Assembly (NCBI GenBank): GCA_963676345.2 | Contig: CAXXTS010000004.1 | Coordinates: forward strand, 124,001-188,000 | Direction of reading: 5' to 3' | Source of the DNA: G963665925 sp963676345 | Lineage (GTDB): Bacteria > Bacillota > Clostridia > Peptostreptococcales > Acidaminobacteraceae | Length of the DNA stretch: 64,000 nucleotides | Shown here: positions 1 to 7,229 of the stretch, in pieces | Position numbering within the stretch: the first letter of the stretch is position 1 | Layout of the letters: each line of letters starts with the position of its first letter | The notes under the pieces: generated by a model | Database searches by the model: none | Told to the model about the DNA's origin: nothing | Seen by the model: only the letters and a program-made list of their open reading frames with translations | Translations under genes and position numbers: made by a program

Positions 1-1145
1 TTCGCACCGTGACGAATGATGCCGCCGTACTCTTGGCTTGTACCAGGAAGGAATCCAGGAACATCAATGATATTCAGTAGCGGAATATTGAATGCATCAC
101 AAGTACGGATGAAGCGTGCTGACTTATCAGATGCATCAATGTTTAGGCAACCAGCAAGAACCTTAGGCTGGTTAGCAATAATACCAACTGATTTGCCGCC
201 AACACGTGCAAAACCAGTTAGGATGTTTTGTGCAAAGTAAGGCTGGTACTCGAAGAAGTCACCACCATCAACAATAGCAGAAATGACATCTTTCATGTCA
301 TAAGGCTTGTTAGAGTTGTCTGGAATGATTGAGTTCAGCTCTTCGATAATTTTGTTTACATCATCAGCAGATTCATAAACAGGTGCCGTTTCCATATTGT
401 TTGATGGAAGGAAGCTTAGAAGACGTCTGATTTCAGCAATACAGTCTTCATCAGTAGAAGCAATGTATTGTGCAACACCTGAAGTCTGGTTGTGCGTCAT
501 TGCGCCACCAAGTGCTTCAGCTGATACTTCTTCACCAGTAACTGTCTTGATTACCTGCGGACCAGTAATAAACATTTGAGATGTTTTGTCAACCATGAAG
601 ATGAAGTCAGTGAGTGCTGGTGAATATACCGCACCGCCGGCACATGGGCCCATGATTGCTGTGATTTGTGGTACAACGCCTGATGCAAGTGTATTCTTGT
701 AGAATATTTTACCGTAACCAGCAAGGGCATCAACCGCTTCCTGAATACGCGCGCCACCAGAATCGTTAAGACCAACAACTGGTGCACCCACTTTAAGTGC
801 GTTATCCATTACTTTACAAATTTTAGCTGCGTGCATTTCACCAAGTGATCCGCCAACAACTGTGAAGTCTTGTGCATAAGCGTAAACAAGACGACCATCA
901 ACTTGGCCATAACCTGTTACAACACCTTCAGCAGGCGCTTCAAGCTTTTCCATACCGAAGTTTGTACAACGGTGCTTTACAAAAGCATCCAATTCTACAA
1001 AAGTACCTTCATCAAATAGTAGTGCCATTCTTTCGCGTGCTGAAAGTTTTCCTTTAGCATGCTGCTTTTCAATACGTTTTGCACCGCCACCAGCTTCGAT
1101 TGTGGCACGGCGTTTACGTAAATCCTCCAGCTTATTGATAGACAT
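1..1145 (-). CDS. mmdA: Methylmalonyl-CoA decarboxylase alpha / acyl-CoA carboxyltransferase subunit, partial
   Basis: The biotin-dependent carboxyltransferase subunit moves CO2 between methylmalonyl-CoA (or propionyl-CoA) and biotin. About 381 residues are visible from the start; the C-terminus of the usual ~515 residues lies beyond the left edge. Visible motifs are an N-terminal RKRRATIEAGGG segment, the oxyanion-hole stretches SGGARIQEAV and GPCAGGAVYSPAL, and the second-domain sequence VPGFLPGTSQEYGGIIRHGA near the edge. The start has a GGGAGGT site. It is last in the visible mutase cluster, 54 nt after the epimerase. Whether it belongs to a Na+-pumping decarboxylase or a soluble carboxylase depends on genes off the edge. 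Confidence 0.9.
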   Translation of the reverse strand, partial: MSINKLEDLRKRRATIEAGGGAKRIEKQHAKGKLSARERMALLFDEGTFVELDAFVKHRCTNFGMEKLEAPAEGVVTGYGQVDGRLVYAYAQDFTVVGGSLGEMHAAKICKVMDNALKVGAPVVGLNDSGGARIQEAVDALAGYGKIFYKNTLASGVVPQITAIMGPCAGGAVYSPALTDFIFMVDKTSQMFITGPQVIKTVTGEEVSAEALGGAMTHNQTSGVAQYIASTDEDCIAEIRRLLSFLPSNNMETAPVYESADDVNKIIEELNSIIPDNSNKPYDMKDVISAIVDGGDFFEYQPYFAQNILTGFARVGGKSVGIIANQPKVLAGCLNIDASDKSARFIRTCDAFNIPLLNIIDVPGFLPGTSQEYGGIIRHGA

Positions 1146-1199
1146 GTTTGTACCTCCCAAGGATTTCTCTTAGTTCTTCACACGTGGAAGAGTTAACGA

Positions 1200-1604
1200 T
1201 TACTCTCTCTCGCTAAGTTCAACTAGAACTCGGTTCGAGCTCTTTGGATGTACGAAAGCGATTTTCGCGCCACCTGCACCATAGCGTGGCTTTTCATCGA
1301 TCATGCGCATACCCTTTTCTTGCATGTAAGCAATTGCTTCTTCAATGTTGTCAACTCTGAAAGCCATATGTTGCATGCCTTCACCGTTCTTTTCGATGAA
1401 ACGTGCAATCGGACCATCTTCTGTAGTAGACTCAAGAAGCTCAACCTCTGTGTCACCCACTGGTAGAAACGCAACACGTACTTTTTGCTCTTCTACAACC
1501 TCTGTACCTTCACATTCAAGACCTAGAATGTCAGTGTAGAATTTTAGAGTTTCATCAAGATTTTTGACCGCGATACCGATATGGTCAAGTTTTAATGCTT
1601 TCAT
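1200..1604 (-). CDS. mce: Methylmalonyl-CoA epimerase
   Basis: A 134-residue single-domain glyoxalase/VOC-fold protein that interconverts (2R)- and (2S)-methylmalonyl-CoA, linking the mutase to the carboxyltransferase. It opens with LDHIGIAVKNLDE and shows paired beta-alpha-beta-beta-beta modules with the metal ligands expected in DHIGIAV, MQHMAFRV and the C-terminal LVELSE stretch. Length is typical of the family. The start is preceded by AAGGGGGA at good spacing. Neighbours on both sides are methylmalonyl-CoA enzymes, which separates it from other VOC proteins. Confidence 0.93.
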   Translation of the reverse strand: MKALKLDHIGIAVKNLDETLKFYTDILGLECEGTEVVEEQKVRVAFLPVGDTEVELLESTTEDGPIARFIEKNGEGMQHMAFRVDNIEEAIAYMQEKGMRMIDEKPRYGAGGAKIAFVHPKSSNRVLVELSERE

Positions 1605-1838
1605 TTCTTAGTCCCCCTTAAAGGTTTCTTAGTTAATTTTAACAACCACTCTTTCAAGTGTACACATTTAATAATAGTAATTACCGGAAATCGGCTTAAA
1701 TATTTAAAAGATTTTGAGCTTATGAGTTTATTTTTATAACTCGTCATCATCCCATAAAAAAACGTTTCCAACAATTAGTATTACTAAATATCCAAGCTGC
1801 CCTAACGTTCATTACGGAGATGGTCGTTAACATATTAA

Positions 1839-1864
1839 AAGGTCAGCTGCAAAGGTCAGCTGCC
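1839..1864 (-). terminator. Possible hairpin after meaB
   Basis: The sequence just past the meaB stop holds two direct copies of a GCAGCTGACC-type block. The CAGCTG cores can pair with each other, and on the minus strand they are followed by TTTT. It is a short, weak terminator candidate. The rest of the 270-nt gap before mce shows no gene. Confidence 0.35.
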
Positions 1865-1874
1865 TTAAGTTTCT

Positions 1875-2807
1875 CTAAACTATTTCCTTGTAGATAACTT
1901 CACATGCTGTATACGGATTGTTCTCACGCTTCGCAACAGCTTCGCTTAGCTTATCAACAAGTTCTATCTTATAGGACTGATCCATCATACGTGTGACGAT
2001 TCTTTCCTTAACAAGATCAATAATTTCTGTTTTGGCATTTTTGATTCTTCGCTCAATAAACTGTCCCGTATCAACCATGTGATTACGGTGAGAGTGAATC
2101 GCATCCATGAGTTTGTCGATTCCTTCATTATCAACAGCTATGACCATTTCAACAGGCGGACGCCAGTCTTTCTTATTGAAGTCCAGCATCATGTTGATTT
2201 CACGCGCTGTCTTTTTTGCACCATCACGGTCCGATTTATTGACAGCGAATACATCACCTATTTCCATGACACCGGCTTTTATCGCCTGAATGTCATCGCC
2301 TAAGCCAGGTACCATTACCATCAGTGTCGTATCACAGGTCTTAACAATATCAACTTCAGACTGGCCTACGCCAACCGTTTCAATGAAGATATAATCACAC
2401 CCGTAAATATCGAGTACTTTGACAGCCGCACCTGTCGCTTCAGATATGCCGCCTAAGTGACCACGTGCACCCATACTTCTAATGAAGGCATTTTTATGCA
2501 TGCCAACATCACTCATACGTACACGGTCTCCAAGAATCGCGCCGCCTGTAAAGGGACTTGTAGGATCAATTGCAATAATGCCTACTTTTTTGCCCTGTGC
2601 CAGACAAACCTTTGCAAGTTTATCAGTGAGTGTACTTTTACCAGCCCCTGGAGGTCCCGTAATACCGATAACATATGCATTGCCGCTATCTTTATAAAGC
2701 GATTTGAGTAATTCAAAAGCCTCATGGTCCTTGTTTTCAACTAAGGTGATTAAGCGAGCGGCTGCTCGCTTTTCACCTTTTAGGAGTCTTTCACCTAAGT
2801 TTGTCAT
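1875..2807 (-). CDS. meaB: MeaB/ArgK-type GTPase, methylmalonyl-CoA mutase chaperone
   Basis: A 310-residue G3E-family P-loop GTPase that gates cobalamin loading and protects or repairs methylmalonyl-CoA mutase. The Walker A motif GPPGAGKST is at residues 51-59; further G-motif stretches are IAIDPTSPFTGGAILGDR, IETVGVGQSE and NKSD. It starts 14 nt after the stop of the B12-binding mutase subunit, with a GGTGAT site, so the two are co-transcribed. The family is almost always adjacent to a B12-dependent acyl-CoA mutase, as here. Confidence 0.95.
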   Translation of the reverse strand: MTNLGERLLKGEKRAAARLITLVENKDHEAFELLKSLYKDSGNAYVIGITGPPGAGKSTLTDKLAKVCLAQGKKVGIIAIDPTSPFTGGAILGDRVRMSDVGMHKNAFIRSMGARGHLGGISEATGAAVKVLDIYGCDYIFIETVGVGQSEVDIVKTCDTTLMVMVPGLGDDIQAIKAGVMEIGDVFAVNKSDRDGAKKTAREINMMLDFNKKDWRPPVEMVIAVDNEGIDKLMDAIHSHRNHMVDTGQFIERRIKNAKTEIIDLVKERIVTRMMDQSYKIELVDKLSEAVAKRENNPYTACEVIYKEIV

Positions 2808-2821
2808 CTATATCACCAGAC

Positions 2822-3217
2822 TTACTTGTTTACATGTTCTTTAATGTAACCAATTGTCACGTCTGTTGGTGTACCTGGTGTAAATACTTCTGCAATGCCA
2901 TTTTCTTTTAGGTGTGGAATGTCGCCATCTGGAATAACGCCACCAGCAACAAACAGAATATCATCTGCGCCTTCAGCTACAAGAAGCTCCTTAACTTTTG
3001 GAAGCAATGTAGCATGTGCACCAGATAGAATTGAACAAGCAACTACATCAACATCTTCCTGGATAGCAGCACTTACGATTTGCTCAGGTGTTTGACGAAG
3101 GCCTGTGTAAATAACTTCCATACCCGCATCACGAAGCGCACGTGCGATTACCTTCGCACCACGGTCATGACCATCAAGACCCGGCTTCGCAACTAGAACT
3201 CTAATTGGTCGATCCAT
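2822..3217 (-). CDS. mcmB: Methylmalonyl-CoA mutase, B12-binding small subunit
   Basis: A 131-residue stand-alone cobalamin-binding Rossmann domain. The base-off/His-on motif DxHxxG is present as D15, H17 and G20, followed by the SxL segment (CSILSGAH) and the GG segment (VAGGVIPDGD). It supplies adenosylcobalamin to the separately encoded catalytic barrel 77 nt upstream. A good AGGAGG site precedes the start. The two-polypeptide layout resembles archaeal/clostridial mutases and isobutyryl-CoA mutase IcmA/IcmB. Confidence 0.94.
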   Translation of the reverse strand: MDRPIRVLVAKPGLDGHDRGAKVIARALRDAGMEVIYTGLRQTPEQIVSAAIQEDVDVVACSILSGAHATLLPKVKELLVAEGADDILFVAGGVIPDGDIPHLKENGIAEVFTPGTPTDVTIGYIKEHVNK

Positions 3218-3294
3218 TTTGAATCCTCCTTATTCGTATCATATAGGAACTGGGTTCACCGGGAGATGAACCCAGTTGAATCTAAATTACTGAC

Positions 3295-4971
3295 TTATAG
3301 ATTGATTGACTGTTGGTATTCACCAAATACTTCACGCATAACGCCACAAACTTCACCTAGAGTTGCGTACTCACGTACTGCAGACAGGATGAATGGCATT
3401 ACATTTTCAGTACCTTCACAAGCACCACGTAGAGCCGTTAGAGACGCTTCAACTTTAGCGTTGTCACGACCAGCTTTTAGTTCAGCAAGTTTGCCTTTTT
3501 GCATTTCGCCAACTGCTGGGTCTACTTTAAGAAGATCTTTTGGAGCCTCTTCTTCGATTTGGAACTTGTTCATACCAACAACAATACGCTTGCCAGATTC
3601 AACTTCCTTTTGGTAGTCGTAAGAAGCATCCATAATTTCTTGCTGGATGTAACCTTGGTCGATTGCCTTAGGCGCGCCACCAAGATCATCAATTTTCTTG
3701 ATGTATTCCATAGCTTTTTCTTCGATTTCAGTCGTCTTAGCTTCAATGAAGTAAGAACCTGCAAGTGGATCAACAGTATTTGTTACGCCTGATTCGTAAG
3801 CTACGATCTGCTGTGTTCTCAGTGCTACACGTACAGAATCTTCTGTTGGAAGTGCAAGTGCCTCATCCTTAGAGTTTGTGTGTAGAGACTGAGTGCCGCC
3901 CATAACAGCTGCAAGTGTTTGAATAGCAACACGTACAATGTTGTTTTCAGGCTGTTGTGCAGTCAGTGTAGAACCACCAGTTTGCGTATGGAACTTAAGA
4001 GCCATAGACTTAGGATTCTTAGCACCGAATCTTTCCTTCATGATTTTCGCCCATAGACGACGTGCAGCACGGTATTTCGCTACTTCTTCAAGAAGGTCAT
4101 TGTGTGCGTTGAAGAAGAATGAAAGTCTTGGTGCAAACGTATCAACGTCTAGACCAGCTTTGATTGCAGCTTCAACGTAAGCAATACCATCAGCGATTGT
4201 GAAACCAACTTCTTGTGCAGCTGTAGAACCAGCTTCACGAATATGGTAACCAGAAATCGAGATTGTATTCCATAGTGGAACATCCTTAGAACAGAACTCA
4301 AAGATGTCTGTGATTAGACGCATTGATGGCTCTGTTGGGAAAATATACGTACCACGAGCGATGTATTCTTTAAGAATATCATTCTGGATCGTACCACGTA
4401 GTTTATCAGAAGATACACCTTGCTTTTCAGCAACTGCAATGTACATTGCAAGAAGTACTGAAGCAGGCGCATTGATTGTCATAGATGTTGAAACCTTGTC
4501 TAGCGGAATACCGTCAAACAGGATTTCCATGTCAGCTAGTGAGTCAATTGCAACACCAACTTTTCCAACTTCACCTTCACTTAGTGGGTGATCTGAATCG
4601 TAACCAATTTGAGTAGGAAGGTCAAATGCGCATGAAAGACCGCCTGAACCTTGCTCTACTAGGTACTTGTAACGCTTATTTGATTCCTCTGCAGTTGCAA
4701 AACCTGCGTACATACGCATCGTCCATAGACGACCTCTGTACATTGTTGGCTGTACGCCACGCGTATATGGGAACTGTCCCGGAACGCCTAGCTCTGTGTT
4801 GTAGTCAAGATTCTCAATATCTGCTGGTGTGTACAGTCTGTTAATTTCGTCGCCTGAACCTGTGTAGAATTTCTCTTGTCTTTCAGGGCGCTTTTCCAGT
4901 GAAGCCGCTGTCTTTGCATCAAATGCCTCTACAGCTTCCTTCACTTGGTTCAGTTTATCTTTTTGATACAT
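3295..4971 (-). CDS. mcmA: Methylmalonyl-CoA mutase, catalytic large subunit
   Basis: A 558-residue TIM-barrel subunit catalysing (R)-methylmalonyl-CoA to succinyl-CoA rearrangement, without a fused B12 domain. The YAGF segment carries Tyr88 and the ARGTYIFP segment Arg206. These align with Tyr89 and Arg207 of the Propionibacterium enzyme, the pair that distinguishes methylmalonyl-CoA from isobutyryl-CoA mutases (Phe/Gln). Other hallmark stretches are FDLPTQIGYDSDHP, SISGYHIREAG and GGTQSLHTNSKDEA. It is followed by its small subunit and meaB, and preceded by the CoA-transferase gene with a 170-nt gap. Confidence 0.96.
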   Translation of the reverse strand: MYQKDKLNQVKEAVEAFDAKTAASLEKRPERQEKFYTGSGDEINRLYTPADIENLDYNTELGVPGQFPYTRGVQPTMYRGRLWTMRMYAGFATAEESNKRYKYLVEQGSGGLSCAFDLPTQIGYDSDHPLSEGEVGKVGVAIDSLADMEILFDGIPLDKVSTSMTINAPASVLLAMYIAVAEKQGVSSDKLRGTIQNDILKEYIARGTYIFPTEPSMRLITDIFEFCSKDVPLWNTISISGYHIREAGSTAAQEVGFTIADGIAYVEAAIKAGLDVDTFAPRLSFFFNAHNDLLEEVAKYRAARRLWAKIMKERFGAKNPKSMALKFHTQTGGSTLTAQQPENNIVRVAIQTLAAVMGGTQSLHTNSKDEALALPTEDSVRVALRTQQIVAYESGVTNTVDPLAGSYFIEAKTTEIEEKAMEYIKKIDDLGGAPKAIDQGYIQQEIMDASYDYQKEVESGKRIVVGMNKFQIEEEAPKDLLKVDPAVGEMQKGKLAELKAGRDNAKVEASLTALRGACEGTENVMPFILSAVREYATLGEVCGVMREVFGEYQQSINL

Positions 4972-5059
4972 GAACCGTTTCCTCCTTTTGACCTTTTAAT
5001 ACTCTCGGATACCCCATATAGCATAACACAATTAATGGGGATTTTACTTATTCGGCGTT

Positions 5060-5077
5060 AAGTATAATTGTATACTT
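5060..5077. promoter_or_regulatory. 18-bp palindrome upstream of mcmA
   Basis: A perfect inverted repeat AAGTATA-4-TATACTT lies about 90 nt upstream of the mutase start, in the gap after the CoA-transferase. It has the shape of a dimeric repressor site. No T-tract follows it, so it is unlikely to be a terminator. The protein that would bind it is not identifiable here. Confidence 0.35.
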
Positions 5078-5102
5078 TTAGCCAAGTGCATCATGGTATG
5101 CA

Positions 5103-5136
5103 GCGGCTCTATATGTGTATTTGAGCCGCTGCAAGC
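5103..5136 (-). terminator. Hairpin after the CoA-transferase gene
   Basis: Eleven-base arms TGCAGCGGCTC / GAGCCGCTGCA surround a 12-nt AT-rich loop directly after the stop codon. There is no T-tract on the minus strand, so it may be an mRNA-stabilising or processing hairpin rather than a classic terminator. Confidence 0.5.
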
Positions 5137-5141
5137 CAATC

Positions 5142-6647
5142 TTACTTAACTTTCATTGAGCCAGTTTTCACGAATCTTTCATGCCATGAAAGTGCTTCAC
5201 CGATAGTGTGCGGAAGGTGCTTGTATTTGCCTTCTTCAGCACGTTCTAAATAATCTAGAAGCATTGGCTTATAATCTGGATGCGCGCAATTTTCAATTAT
5301 TTTTCTTGCACGTTCCCTTGGAGACAGACCTCTTAGGTCAGCCAGTCCCTGCTCTGTTACCACGATGTGAACATCGTGTTCTGTATGATCGACATGTGAA
5401 ACCATTGGCACGATTGAAGATATGTCTCCATTCTTAGCTGTGGATACAGTCGTAAACATTGTCAGATACCCATTTCTTGTGAAATCACCTGATCCACCTA
5501 GGCCATTCATCATGCGTGAACCCATAATATTAGTTGAGTTAACGTGTCCATAGATGTCAACCTCGATTGCAGTATTCATTGCAATGACACCAAGGCGGCG
5601 TGCTGTTTCAGGATGGTTCGAAATTTCCATTGGTCTAAGAACACAGTGGCTTGCATAGTGCTCCATGTTTCCAAGAAGACGAGCCAGACCTTCTTCAGAA
5701 GGTGTAAATGATGTACCTGAAGCTACAGTAACCTTGCCAGCATCGATTAAATCGAACATGGAATCCTGAATAACCTCCGTGTAGCACGTGAGATTTTCGA
5801 AGTCCGAATCAACCAAACCGCCAAGCACCGCATTGGCAACTGAACCAACGCCTGATTGCAGTGGAAGTAGGTTTTCAGGCAGGCGACCAGCTTTGACCTC
5901 ATCTTTAAGGAAGTTCATAATATGGCCGGAAATCGCTTTTGAATCATCATCAATTGGACCCAGAGGTCTTACTTTGTCGCCAATTTCAGAATGAACAATT
6001 GCTACAATTTTGTCTGGATCACATGGAATATAAGTTGTTCCGATGCGGTCTCCCGGCTTTTCTATTGGAATTGGCTTTCTGTGCGGTGGCTTTTCTGTCA
6101 TGTAGATATCATGCACACCTTCAAGAGCCATTGGTTGTGTTGTATTAATTTCAACAATAACACGTTTTGCATTTTTAATTGCTTGCGGCATAACACCAAC
6201 TGAAGTCGTTGGAACGATACCACCATCTTCATTGATTGCAAGAGCTTCTACAATTGCAAAATCAATCTCACCAAAATATCCGTAATCTATAAACTGAGAA
6301 ACATGGCTCAGATGCATATCTGCATACGCAATATCACCATTATTGATGCCGTTACGAGAATCTTTTTGTGTCTGGTATGGGAATCTACGCTTTGTTACAC
6401 CTGCACGAGCAAGGGCTCCATCTAATTCATCCCCAACCGATGCACCTGTAATCAGTGTAATGCCAATTTCTTCTCCAGCTTCAGCACGCTTTGCAATTTC
6501 TAGCGGCACTGCTTTGGGATATCCTGAAGGTGTAAAACCTGATGTTGCAATAGTCATACCATCCTCAATAAGCTTTGCAGCCTCCGCTGCTGATGTCACC
6601 TTATCAAGAAACGCGCTATTTCTAATTCTCTCATTAAAACCACTCAT
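5142..6647 (-). CDS. Succinyl-CoA/acetyl-CoA:carboxylate CoA-transferase family protein
   Basis: A 501-residue member of the acetyl-CoA hydrolase/transferase family (Cat1, AarC, ScpC). It moves CoA between succinate or propionate and acetate and so bridges the mutase products to free acids. The catalytic glutamate expected near residue 294 is Glu291 in YTEVIQDSM; the CoA-binding GVGSVANAVL is at 267-276 and GLGGSGDF lies further on. Exact acyl specificity cannot be read from sequence. It has its own promoter and a leader with a strong terminator (6681-6788), so its expression is probably attenuated separately from the upstream DUF3870 gene. Confidence 0.92.
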   Translation of the reverse strand: MSGFNERIRNSAFLDKVTSAAEAAKLIEDGMTIATSGFTPSGYPKAVPLEIAKRAEAGEEIGITLITGASVGDELDGALARAGVTKRRFPYQTQKDSRNGINNGDIAYADMHLSHVSQFIDYGYFGEIDFAIVEALAINEDGGIVPTTSVGVMPQAIKNAKRVIVEINTTQPMALEGVHDIYMTEKPPHRKPIPIEKPGDRIGTTYIPCDPDKIVAIVHSEIGDKVRPLGPIDDDSKAISGHIMNFLKDEVKAGRLPENLLPLQSGVGSVANAVLGGLVDSDFENLTCYTEVIQDSMFDLIDAGKVTVASGTSFTPSEEGLARLLGNMEHYASHCVLRPMEISNHPETARRLGVIAMNTAIEVDIYGHVNSTNIMGSRMMNGLGGSGDFTRNGYLTMFTTVSTAKNGDISSIVPMVSHVDHTEHDVHIVVTEQGLADLRGLSPRERARKIIENCAHPDYKPMLLDYLERAEEGKYKHLPHTIGEALSWHERFVKTGSMKVK

Positions 6648-6680
6648 GTTTTTTCCTCCTCAAAGCTTTAGAAACAAAAA

Positions 6681-6737
6681 AGAGCTAGATGGACATGAAC
6701 ACGCCAAAAGTACGTGTTTACGTCAGCATCTAACTCT
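6681..6737 (-). terminator. Leader terminator before the CoA-transferase gene
   Basis: A very long stem: AGAGCTAGATG pairs with CATCTAACTCT, and an inner GACATGAACACG pairs with CGTGTTTACGTC through G-U pairs. On the minus strand it is followed by TTTTTT. It lies between the promoter at 6783-6788 and the ribosome site of the CoA-transferase, so full-length mRNA requires readthrough. Confidence 0.8.
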
Positions 6738-6750
6738 CAATCTTCATTCT

Positions 6751-6776
6751 AAAGGGTGAAAGGTCATTTCGCCCCC
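6751..6776 (-). ncRNA. Candidate 5' regulatory RNA motif, copy A
   Basis: On the minus strand, GGGGGCGAAATGACC followed by TTTCACCCTTT forms a stem-loop with loop TGACC. It starts about six bases after the TATAAT box, so it sits at the very 5' end of the transcript, and it ends 13 nt before the leader terminator. A close relative occurs at 8818-8840 ahead of the carrier gene. I do not recognise it as a known riboswitch class. Confidence 0.5.
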
Positions 6777-6782
6777 GTGAAA

Positions 6783-6788
6783 ATTATA
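6783..6788 (-). promoter_or_regulatory. TATAAT box of the CoA-transferase leader
   Basis: A perfect TATAAT on the minus strand, just past the stop of the DUF3870 gene. I see no good -35 hexamer 17 nt upstream, so the promoter may need an activator. Confidence 0.5.
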
Positions 6789-6809
6789 TTAAATCCTGCA
6801 AACTCTATT

Positions 6810-7133
6810 TTATTGATTTGGATTGCTTTTAATTTGTCGGTATTTTTCGTTGCATGTACGAATGGCAGAAATTAAAGCTTTCTTAGCCGAGCCGTAATAA
6901 TTCAAATTGAATTCGGCATCAATTGCGTCCACTTCGTTTAGGTTTTTACCAATCACAAGACTCTTTACAAAGTTCTTGCCCATTTCCGTTGCCAGAGTAC
7001 AATCAACATCCGCAATCAGTCCAGTGTCTCTATCTATCATCATGCCTACTGCAATAATAGAATAAAGTTCTGCGGCTGTGATACCTTGCGGTAATTTTGC
7101 ATAACCTGTTACAAAAATCTCTTTGCGTTCCAT
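6810..7133 (-). CDS. DUF3870 domain protein
   Basis: A 107-residue protein matching my memory of DUF3870: ETGYAKLP-like start (FVTGYAKLPQGITA), a central DVDCTLATEMGKNFV, and the C-terminal YYGSAKKALISAIRTCNEKY. No catalytic motif is evident and the function is unknown. It sits between the organic-acid carrier and the CoA-transferase and has its own promoter-like TTGTCA-17-TAAACT. The position suggests a regulatory or accessory role in organic-acid metabolism, which is inference only. Confidence 0.75.
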   Translation of the reverse strand: MERKEIFVTGYAKLPQGITAAELYSIIAVGMMIDRDTGLIADVDCTLATEMGKNFVKSLVIGKNLNEVDAIDAEFNLNYYGSAKKALISAIRTCNEKYRQIKSNPNQ

Positions 7134-7190
7134 TCAATCACCTTTTCCTCAGTCCCACACAACTACTTTGAATGTATCTGTCACACTGCC

Positions 7191-7219
7191 AGTTTATCAC
7201 ATTGTGAATCTACTGACAA
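7191..7219 (-). promoter_or_regulatory. Promoter for the DUF3870 gene
   Basis: Minus-strand TTGTCA (7214-7219), 17-nt spacer, TAAACT (7191-7196). It lies in the gap right after the carrier gene stop. The spacer contains TCACAATGTGA, a short inverted repeat that could be a repressor site. Confidence 0.5.
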
Positions 7220-7229
7220 TCAAACAAAA

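Noticed and set aside
3295..4971. Isobutyryl-CoA mutase identity for the split mutase
   Set aside because: The two discriminating residues are Tyr and Arg as in methylmalonyl-CoA mutase, and an epimerase and carboxyltransferase lie next to it.
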